Origin: Pseudomonadota bacterium
Lineage (GTDB): Bacteria; Pseudomonadota; Alphaproteobacteria; Rhizobiales; Xanthobacteraceae
Direction of reading: 5' to 3'
DNA length: 28,168 nt
NCBI GenBank assembly: GCA_023434095.1
Contig: JAEYTJ010000210.1
Span: 1 to 28,168 of the forward strand
Shown: positions 22,372 to 28,168 of the stretch, in pieces
Layout of the letters: each line of letters starts with the position of its first letter
How positions within the stretch are numbered: position 1 is the stretch's first letter
Made by a program: the position numbers and the translations under genes
The notes under the pieces: generated by a model
What the model was told of the DNA's origin: nothing
What the model saw: the letters and a program-made list of their open reading frames with translations, nothing else
Database searches by the model: none

Positions 22372-23895
22372 ATGTCCGACAACCACCTCTTCGCTGCACT
22401 GGCTTCCGCCCTTCCCTCCCCCGACAAGCCGCTGGCCCTGCTAGCGGATGGGTCGGGCGTGACCTATGGCGAACTCTTCGCCCTCTCCGCCCGGCTTGCG
22501 GGTCTCTTGGCCGCGCGCGGCGTGAAGCCGGGCGACCGGGTGGCGGTGCAGGTCGAGAAGTCCTGGCCCTGCCTCGCCCTCTATCTGGCCACGCTGCGCG
22601 CTGGCGCCGTCTATCTGCCGCTCAATACCGCCTATACCCTGAACGAAGTCCGCTATTTCCTCGGCGATGCCGAGCCGACCCTGTTCGTCTGCCGGCCGGA
22701 GAATGCGGCAGAGAGCCGTGCACTGGCGGACCAGCTCGGCGTCGCCGGCGTCGAGACGCTGGATACTGATGGCGCCGGATCGCTCATCGACGCCGCTGCC
22801 GGCTTTCCGGCGACGTTCGACGACGTGCCGCGCGGGGCGGACGACCTGGCCGCCATTCTGTACACCTCCGGCACGACGGGACGCGCCAAGGGCGCGATGC
22901 TGACCCACGGCAATCTGCTTTCCAACGCGCAAGCGTTGAAGGAGTGCTGGCGTTTCTCCGAGGCGGATGTGCTCATCCACGCGCTGCCGCTGTTTCACAC
23001 CCACGGCCTGTTCGTGGCGGCGAACATTGTCCTGCTGAGCGGTGCGTCGATGTTCTTCCGCGCGAAGTTCGACCCGCGGGAGGCGATCGCGCTGATGGAC
23101 CGGGCGACCTGCCTGATGGGCGTGCCCACCTTCTACACGCGGCTGCTTGATCAACCCGGCCTGACGCACGACGCGGCACGGCACATGCGGCTCTTCGTGT
23201 CCGGCTCCGCGCCGCTGCTGGAGGAGACGCACCGTGCCTTCCAAGAGCGCACCGGCCACGCCATCCTGGAACGCTACGGGATGACCGAGACCTGCATGAA
23301 CACGTCGAACCCCTATGAGGGCGAGCGCATCGCCGGCACGGTGGGCTTTCCCCTGCCCGGGGTAGGCGTGCGCATCACAGATCCCGCGACCGGCGCCGAA
23401 CTGCCCGCCGGCGAGATCGGCATGGTGGAGGTGAAGGGCCCGAACGTGACCAAGGGCTACTGGCGCATGCCGGAGAAGACGGCGAGCGAGTTCCATGACG
23501 GGTTCTTCGTCACCGGCGATCTCGGCTGCATCGATGCGAACGGCTATCTGAGTATCGTCGGGCGCGGCAAGGACCTCGTCATCACGGGCGGCTTCAACGT
23601 CTATCCCAAGGAAGTGGAGGGCGAGATCGATGCCATCGACGGCGTGGTCGAGAGCGCCGTCATCGGCGTTCCGCACCCCGATTTCGGCGAAGGCGTCACC
23701 GCCGTGGTGGTCGCCGGCAAGGGGGCTGGCCTGAGCGAGCAAGCGGTCCAGCAGGCGCTGGAAGGGCGGCTGGCGAAGTTCAAGCAGCCCAAGCGCGTGT
23801 TCTTCGTCGACGAACTGCCGCGCAACACGATGGGCAAGGTGCAGAAGAACATCCTGCGCGACAGCTACAAGGATATCTACCGCCGAAGCGCCTAG
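22372..23895 (+). CDS. matB: Malonyl-CoA synthetase (malonate-CoA ligase)
   Basis: A 507-residue acyl-adenylate-forming ligase that would activate malonate with ATP and CoA. The P-loop-like motif YTSGTTGRAKG is at 164-174, ERYGMTET around 301-307, the TGD motif in FFVTGDLG, the hinge in GRGKDLVITGGFNVYP, and the catalytic Lys489 in TMGKVQKN near the C-terminus. Gene order after malonyl-CoA decarboxylase and before a TRAP transporter makes malonate (possibly also methylmalonate) the expected substrate. MatB plus MatA turn imported malonate into acetyl-CoA. The ATG follows the matA stop by eight bases. Confidence 0.94.
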   Translation: MSDNHLFAALASALPSPDKPLALLADGSGVTYGELFALSARLAGLLAARGVKPGDRVAVQVEKSWPCLALYLATLRAGAVYLPLNTAYTLNEVRYFLGDAEPTLFVCRPENAAESRALADQLGVAGVETLDTDGAGSLIDAAAGFPATFDDVPRGADDLAAILYTSGTTGRAKGAMLTHGNLLSNAQALKECWRFSEADVLIHALPLFHTHGLFVAANIVLLSGASMFFRAKFDPREAIALMDRATCLMGVPTFYTRLLDQPGLTHDAARHMRLFVSGSAPLLEETHRAFQERTGHAILERYGMTETCMNTSNPYEGERIAGTVGFPLPGVGVRITDPATGAELPAGEIGMVEVKGPNVTKGYWRMPEKTASEFHDGFFVTGDLGCIDANGYLSIVGRGKDLVITGGFNVYPKEVEGEIDAIDGVVESAVIGVPHPDFGEGVTAVVVAGKGAGLSEQAVQQALEGRLAKFKQPKRVFFVDELPRNTMGKVQKNILRDSYKDIYRRSA

Positions 23896-24020
23896 AAATC
23901 CCGGCACCGCAAGGATCGCCCGGCTCTCAAACGTCGAAAAGGTGGCGGACCAACCGCCCGACGAGACGACATCGAGGAAACGCCAACAGCCCGCCGGAAG
24001 GCGGCGACACGGAGGAAACC

Positions 24021-25043
24021 ATGAACGCCACGCGACGCATCGCGCGCGCCCTGACCCTTGGCTGCGCCCTGACCTTCGCCGGAGGCCTCGCCCTCGCGCT
24101 CCCGTCCGCCGCACAGGACATCACATTGCGCGCCTCGCACCAGTTCCCGGGCGGCAAGGGCGACCCGCGCGACGAGATGGTGCAGATGATCGCCCGCGAC
24201 GTCGAGGCTGCCAATGTCGGGCTGAAGATCCAGGTCTTCCCGGGATCGTCGCTGTTCAAGGCCAATGAGCAGTGGGGCGCGGTCACCAAGGGGCAGCTCG
24301 ACATCACGTCCTTCCCCCTCGACTACGCCTCCGGCCGCGTGCCCCAGTTCTCCGCGACGCTGATGCCCGGGCTGGTGCGCAATTTCGACCGCGCCGACCG
24401 CCTCAACGACTCGCCCTTCATGCAGGACATCAAGGCGCTGGTCGAGAAGAACGGTGCCATCGTCATCGCCGACGCGTGGCTGTCGGGGGCCTTCGCCTCG
24501 AAGAAGGGCTGCATTACCGGCCCCGCCAGCATCGAGGGCCAGGTGACCCGGGCGGCCGGGCCCGCCTTCGAACAGATGCTTGCCGCGGCCGGCGCCTCCA
24601 TCGCCTCCATGCCATCCTCGGAAATCTATTCCGGCATGCAGACCGGCGTGCTCGACGCGACCAACACATCCTCGGAGAGCTTCGTCTCGTATCGCCTTTA
24701 CGAGCAGGTGAAGTGCCTGACCGCGCCGGGCGAGAACGCGATCTGGTTCATGTATGAGCCCGTGCTGGTGTCGAAGCAGACCTTCGAGCGGCTCAACCCG
24801 GCCCAGCAGAAGGCCATCCTCGACGCGGGCAAGAAGGCGCAGGCCTGGTTCGCCGCGGAGGTGCGCAAGGGCGACCAGAAGTTGATCGACACCTACAAGA
24901 AGGCGGGAGTGGAAGTGGTGGAAATGTCCGCCGCCGATTACGACGCCTGGCTGAAGGTGGCGCAGGAGAGCTCGTACAAGAACTTCGCCGAGAAGGTGAA
25001 GGGCGGCGACGAACTGATCAAGAAGGCCCTCGCCGTCCAGTGA
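24021..25043 (+). CDS. TRAP transporter substrate-binding protein (DctP type), malonate
   Basis: A 340-residue periplasmic DctP-family binding protein. A signal peptide is visible (RRIARALTLGCALTFAGGLA, cleavage near residue 32, PSAAQ). The mature part has the family's ASHQFPGGKGDPRDEM opening, PGSSLFKANEQWGAV and the central long helix; the carboxylate-binding Arg is probably in the GQVTRAAGPAFEQML segment. It sits in the operon behind matB with a GGAGG five bases before its ATG, which fits the MatP role known from Sinorhizobium-type malonate operons. A hairpin separates it from the permease genes. Confidence 0.92.
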   Translation: MNATRRIARALTLGCALTFAGGLALALPSAAQDITLRASHQFPGGKGDPRDEMVQMIARDVEAANVGLKIQVFPGSSLFKANEQWGAVTKGQLDITSFPLDYASGRVPQFSATLMPGLVRNFDRADRLNDSPFMQDIKALVEKNGAIVIADAWLSGAFASKKGCITGPASIEGQVTRAAGPAFEQMLAAAGASIASMPSSEIYSGMQTGVLDATNTSSESFVSYRLYEQVKCLTAPGENAIWFMYEPVLVSKQTFERLNPAQQKAILDAGKKAQAWFAAEVRKGDQKLIDTYKKAGVEVVEMSAADYDAWLKVAQESSYKNFAEKVKGGDELIKKALAVQ

Positions 25044-25055
25044 CGCCGGAGCCTG

Positions 25056-25079
25056 CGCGGCGCCTGTCCGGGCGCCGCG
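25056..25079 (+). terminator. Intercistronic hairpin after the TRAP binding-protein gene
   Basis: CGCGGCGCC at 25056-25064 pairs perfectly with GGCGCCGCG at 25071-25079 around TGTCCG, 12 bases after the stop. Without a T-tract it probably attenuates or protects the upstream message instead of ending transcription fully. Confidence 0.5.
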
Positions 25080-25142
25080 GAGCTCTGCGCCGGCACACCG
25101 GGCCAAAGTGCCCGTCTCCCCTTCCCGACAAGCGAGACCCTC

Positions 25143-25649
25143 ATGGTCAACCTGTTCCTGCGCGCGGTCGATCTTGCCTCCCGGATCGCCGCCTTCATCG
25201 CCGGGCTGCTGCTCATCGCGGCCATGCTCGTGATCTGCGAGATGATCTTCCTGCGCTACGTCTTCCGCGCGCCGACGATCTGGCAGACGGATTTCGTCGT
25301 CTTCTCCGCCACCGCCGCCATGTTCCTCGGGGCGCCCCATGTGCTGAGGACCCGCGGGCATGTCGGCGTCGACGTGATCGAACTGGCCCTGGCCCCCGGG
25401 CCGCGGCGGATTCTCGGCCTGGTCGGCGCCGTGCTCGGCCTCGCCTTCGCCGTGCTGATGACCATCGCCAGTACGATCTTCTTCCACGAGGCTTATGTGA
25501 ACGAGTGGCGGACCTCGACCATCGCGGCCATCACGCTGTGGATTCCGCTGCTGCCTTTGCCGATCAGCTTCGGCCTTCTCTCGCTGCAATACGTCGCCGA
25601 ACTGGTCCGCCGCCTGAGCGGCGCCTATGAAGCCGAGGGTCACGCATGA
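25143..25649 (+). CDS. TRAP transporter small permease (DctQ type)
   Basis: A 168-residue membrane protein with four hydrophobic helices, the size and layout of DctQ subunits. The motif RYVFRAPTIWQTDFVVF is the conserved stretch after the second helix. DctQ supports the large permease in sodium-driven uptake. The ATG at 25143 lies 99 bases after the binding-protein gene; its stop overlaps the start of the large permease in an ATGA, so the two are translationally coupled. Confidence 0.9.
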   Translation: MVNLFLRAVDLASRIAAFIAGLLLIAAMLVICEMIFLRYVFRAPTIWQTDFVVFSATAAMFLGAPHVLRTRGHVGVDVIELALAPGPRRILGLVGAVLGLAFAVLMTIASTIFFHEAYVNEWRTSTIAAITLWIPLLPLPISFGLLSLQYVAELVRRLSGAYEAEGHA

Positions 25650-26968
25650 TGAGCCTTTCTCCCACGTCGTCCGGCGCGCTCATCATCGCCCTGCTGTTCG
25701 TGCTGCTCGCCACCGGCATGCCGATCGCCTTCGCGCTCGGCCTGACCGCCATAGGCGGGCTTCTGCTGGCGAGCGGACCGGGCGTGTTCGAGGTGCTCGC
25801 CGAGACCATGTTCGCCGGCATCGCCAACCTCGCCTATGTCTCGATCCCGATGTTCGTGCTGATGGGCGCGGCGGTCGCCGCGACACCGGCCGGGCGCGAT
25901 CTCTACGAGGCGCTCGACCGCTGGCTCAACCGCGTCCCCGGCGGGCTGGTGCTATCGAACATCGGCGCCTGCGCCATCTTCGCCGGCATGACCGGCTCCA
26001 GCCCGGCGACCTGCGCGGCCATCGGCAAGATGGGCATCCCGGAGATGCTGAGACGCGGCTACCCGGCCTCGGTCGCCACGGGCTCGATCTGCGCCGGCGG
26101 CACGCTCGGCATCCTCATCCCGCCGTCGGTGACGATGATCGTCTACGGCATCGCCACCGAGAGCTCGATCGGCCGCCTGTTCCTGGCGGGCGTCATGCCG
26201 GGCCTCATGCTCACCGCGATGTTCATGGCCTGGGCGCTCTATGACTGCCGGCGCGAGAACTTCACCTTCGATATCAGCGGCAACCGTTTCAGCTTCGGCC
26301 AGAAGCTCGCCGCGCTGCCGCGGGTCACGCCTTTCCTCATCATCATCCTCGGCACGCTCTACGTACTTTACGGCGGCGTCGCCACGCCCTCCGAGGCGGC
26401 GGGCGCCGGCGCTTTCCTCACGCTCGGCGTCGTCATCGTGATGTACCGGCTGTTCCGGCCCAAGCCGATCTTCGACATCTTCTCCTCGACCCTGCGCGAA
26501 AGCGTCATGATCATGATGATCATGGCGTCGGCGGAGCTCTTCGCCTTCGCGCTCTCCTCGCTGTTCATCACCCAGACGGTGGCCGCCGCCATCGCCTCTC
26601 TCGAGGTCAACCGATGGGTGCTGATGGCGCTGATCAACCTGTTCCTGCTGATCGCCGGCATGTTCCTGCCGCCGGTGGCGATCATCGTGATGTCGGCGCC
26701 GCTGCTCTACCCGATCGTGGTCTCTTCCGGCTTCGATCCGTACTGGTTCGCGGTGGTGCTCACCATCAATATGGAGATCGGCCTCATCACCCCGCCGGTC
26801 GGCCTGAACCTGTTCGTGGTGAAGGCGATCGCGCCTCAGGTGCCGGCCCAGCAGGTGCTGCGCGGCTCGCTGCCCTATGTGCTGCTGATGATGCTGGGCA
26901 TCGTCATCCTCAGCATCTTCCCGCAGATTGCGACCTGGCTGCCGACCTATGTGATGGGCCCGCTGTGA
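25646..26968 (+). CDS. TRAP transporter large permease (DctM type)
   Basis: A 440-residue membrane protein with about 12 hydrophobic segments, the transport subunit of the TRAP system. GMTGSSPATCAAIGKMGIPE and GTLGILIPPSVTMIVYGI are the DctM signatures for the ion- and substrate-binding hairpins, mirrored in the second half by NMEIGLITPPVGLNLFV. The start overlaps the small-permease stop (ATGA). A second ATG follows at 25649. It is the last gene of the mat operon, before a strong hairpin. Confidence 0.95.
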   Translation: MMSLSPTSSGALIIALLFVLLATGMPIAFALGLTAIGGLLLASGPGVFEVLAETMFAGIANLAYVSIPMFVLMGAAVAATPAGRDLYEALDRWLNRVPGGLVLSNIGACAIFAGMTGSSPATCAAIGKMGIPEMLRRGYPASVATGSICAGGTLGILIPPSVTMIVYGIATESSIGRLFLAGVMPGLMLTAMFMAWALYDCRRENFTFDISGNRFSFGQKLAALPRVTPFLIIILGTLYVLYGGVATPSEAAGAGAFLTLGVVIVMYRLFRPKPIFDIFSSTLRESVMIMMIMASAELFAFALSSLFITQTVAAAIASLEVNRWVLMALINLFLLIAGMFLPPVAIIVMSAPLLYPIVVSSGFDPYWFAVVLTINMEIGLITPPVGLNLFVVKAIAPQVPAQQVLRGSLPYVLLMMLGIVILSIFPQIATWLPTYVMGPL

Positions 26969-27004
26969 GGCGCCGCCACAATGGCAACGCATTGAACGGC
27001 TAGA

Positions 27005-27039
27005 GGATGGGGCTGTCGCTCCTGCGACCGGCCCCATCC
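27005..27039 (+). terminator. mat operon terminator
   Basis: GGATGGGGC at 27005-27013 pairs perfectly with GCCCCATCC at 27031-27039; inside it GTCGC (27015-27019) pairs with GCGAC (27024-27028) around TCCT, making one long interrupted stem. CTCTTTTC follows 12 bases later. It lies 37 bases after the large-permease stop. Confidence 0.7.
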
Positions 27040-27121
27040 CATCGATGCCGGGCTCTTTTCACCCCACATTGACGCACCTGCGTCAGCCGCCGGCCAAGGG
27101 CCGATGCGGCCAAGAGGATAT

Positions 27122-27247
27122 ATGCGTACTCCCACTCTCACCCCGTCCGCTCCCGCCATCGTCCGCCCCCGTCCGGAGTGGAAGCCGGAGCCCTGCGGCC
27201 TCACGCGCGAACAGATCCGCGCCATCGTCATCGAGCAGATCGGCTAG
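27122..27247 (+). CDS. 41-residue small protein with a C-terminal helix
   Basis: A short frame from ATG 27122 to TAG 27245 encodes 41 residues. The first half is Pro/Arg-rich (APAIVRPRPEWKPEPCG) and the last 15 residues, LTREQIRAIVIEQIG, look like an amphipathic helix capped by Gly. One Cys lies at residue 25. GAGG at 27114-27117 is close to the ATG (four bases). It stands alone between the mat terminator and a hairpin shared with the convergent transporter gene, so it has its own transcription unit. I have a loose memory of short rhizobial proteins with similar IR-IVIEQIG endings, but I cannot name a family or function. Confidence 0.5.
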   Translation: MRTPTLTPSAPAIVRPRPEWKPEPCGLTREQIRAIVIEQIG

Positions 27248-27256
27248 CGCCCTCCC

Positions 27257-27281
27257 GCAGGAGCGCTCAATCCGCTCCTGC
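27257..27281. terminator. Bidirectional terminator between the small protein and MFS genes
   Basis: GCAGGAGCG at 27257-27265 and CGCTCCTGC at 27273-27281 are perfect inverted repeats around a 7-base loop. The hairpin begins nine bases after the small protein's stop and overlaps the last codons of the convergent transporter gene, so it can serve both directions. Confidence 0.55.
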
Positions 27282-28168
27282 CAGTCGCTCCATCCCTTTC
27301 TCAATCTCTGCCCGCAAGCGGCGCTGCGCCGTCTCGTCGACCGGGAACCGCCACATCAGGGCGACCGCGGCGAGCTTGGCGGGGATCGGCAGCCAGGCGT
27401 AGAGCACAGCCAGCGCCGTGCCCGCTTCCACCGAGGGCGCACCCACGCCGGGCCGGTAGCCGGCCCAATCCAGCAGCGGGAAGGTTATGCCCACGGCGGC
27501 CGCGAGCGCGAGCTTGGTGGCCAGCGCCCAGAGCGCGAAATAGAGCCCCGAGCGCTGTTCGCCCGAAGCGGCGGTGTCGACGTCGATCACATCCGCCTGG
27601 ATGGCTGGCGGCAGCGCCACGTCAAAGGCGAGCAGAAGTCCCGTCACCACACAGATGAGCGCAAACGGCACCACGTCGCCCGGCCCCAGAAAGCCTGCGC
27701 CGGCGAAGACCACGCATGCCGCCAGCATCGCCCCGCACCAGGCGCGATGCTTGCCGAAACGGCCCGCGCAGAGCAGCGCCACCGGCAGTCCGGCAACGCC
27801 GCAGAGAAAATAGAGGAACAGCAGTGGCCCCTGCAGGCTTGCCGCACCGAGGCGGTCGGCCACGAAATAGAGAAACAGCGTCGCGGGAATCGCATTGGCG
27901 ATGCCGTTGAGCAGGAAAGCCGCGACCAGTCGGAGGAACGGCCGGTTCGCGCGAAGATGACCCAGCCCCGCCGCGAAGCCGAGCCTTTCCCGCGAACGGT
28001 TCGCCGGTTCCGGGACACCGTAGACGCAGGCAGCGCAGAGCAGCGGCAGGCTGGCCAGCACGAACACGCCCATCGCCGCCAGCCCATGGAAGCCGTCGCC
28101 ACCCGTGCCGAGCCCGACCGCGAAAGGAAGCGCGATGGCCAGCAGTGTGCCCACCAGCGTTACCGCTT
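27267..28168 (-). CDS. MFS transporter, GPH/MFS_2-like, 3' part
   Basis: About 300 C-terminal residues of a polytopic membrane protein; the frame is open to the window edge, so the N-terminal third is missing. At least seven to eight hydrophobic segments are visible. LRANRPFLRLVAAFLLNGIA after a hydrophilic central loop, and LPPAIQADVIDVDTAASGEQ before a GLYFALWALATKLALA helix, match the glycoside-pentoside-hexuronide:cation symporter group (MFS_2, MelB-like): NRPF after the central loop and the D-x-D before the late helices are common there. The substrate is unknown. A GTG at 28154 lies in frame but is inside a hydrophobic segment and is unlikely to be the start. Confidence 0.8.
   Translation of the reverse strand, partial: AVTLVGTLLAIALPFAVGLGTGGDGFHGLAAMGVFVLASLPLLCAACVYGVPEPANRSRERLGFAAGLGHLRANRPFLRLVAAFLLNGIANAIPATLFLYFVADRLGAASLQGPLLFLYFLCGVAGLPVALLCAGRFGKHRAWCGAMLAACVVFAGAGFLGPGDVVPFALICVVTGLLLAFDVALPPAIQADVIDVDTAASGEQRSGLYFALWALATKLALAAAVGITFPLLDWAGYRPGVGAPSVEAGTALAVLYAWLPIPAKLAAVALMWRFPVDETAQRRLRAEIEKGMERLAGAD

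Noticed and set aside
1..28168. CRISPR arrays, tRNA/rRNA genes, intact insertion sequences, prophage or toxin-antitoxin pairs
   Set aside because: No regularly spaced repeats, no cloverleaf or rRNA-like stretch, no transposase and no paired small toxin/antitoxin genes were seen on either strand.

Overview
The window is a chromosome segment of a high-GC bacterium. Gene families, operon styles and G/C-rich third codon positions suggest an alphaproteobacterium of the Hyphomicrobiales (rhizobium/Xanthobacter-like). This is inferred from gene content; no rRNA, tRNA or marker gene is present to prove it. Almost everything is transport and catabolism of small carboxylates and imino acids plus dedicated regulators. 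No CRISPR array, intact mobile element or RNA gene was seen.

Region 1 (1-742): the 3' end of a GreA/Rnk-family gene, a decayed tyrosine-recombinase fragment, and a short AT-richer control region with an inverted repeat.

Region 2 (743-12905): a co-directional ten-gene cluster that looks like a (hydroxy)proline catabolic operon. It opens with a four-module regulator (MerR HTH, XRE HTH, cupin, proline-racemase-like domain) whose second catalytic cysteine is lost. A polar amino acid ABC importer follows (binding protein, permease, ATPase). Then come a DapA-family lyase/deaminase, an intact proline racemase/hydroxyproline epimerase, an aldehyde dehydrogenase, a GMC flavoprotein, a second intact epimerase and a second aldehyde dehydrogenase. 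This fits import, epimerisation of L- to D-hydroxyproline, oxidation, deamination to 2-oxoglutarate semialdehyde and oxidation to 2-oxoglutarate. The usual D-amino-acid-oxidase-type enzyme is absent and a GMC oxidoreductase is present instead.

Region 3 (13035-16009, minus strand): an AEC-family carrier and a bicupin oxalate decarboxylase with an unusual Gln in its first metal-binding motif, then a small, less GC-rich outer-membrane beta-barrel gene.

Region 4 (16010-18094): a palindrome-rich divergent spacer, a LuxR-type regulator, and a 26-codon peptide gene with a consensus ribosome-binding site and a strong terminator.

Region 5 (18095-20096): an exported metallo-beta-lactamase-fold hydrolase (methyl-parathion-hydrolase/lactonase-like) divergent from a LysR regulator, with a dyad between them.

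Region 6 (20170-26968): a complete malonate module: GntR repressor (matR), divergent malonyl-CoA decarboxylase (matA), malonyl-CoA synthetase (matB) and a three-part TRAP transporter (DctP/Q/M type). The divergent promoter carries a MatR-like operator.

Region 7 (26969-28168): the mat terminator, a 41-codon peptide gene and the 3' part of an MFS/GPH sugar-cation-symporter-type transporter that runs off the window.
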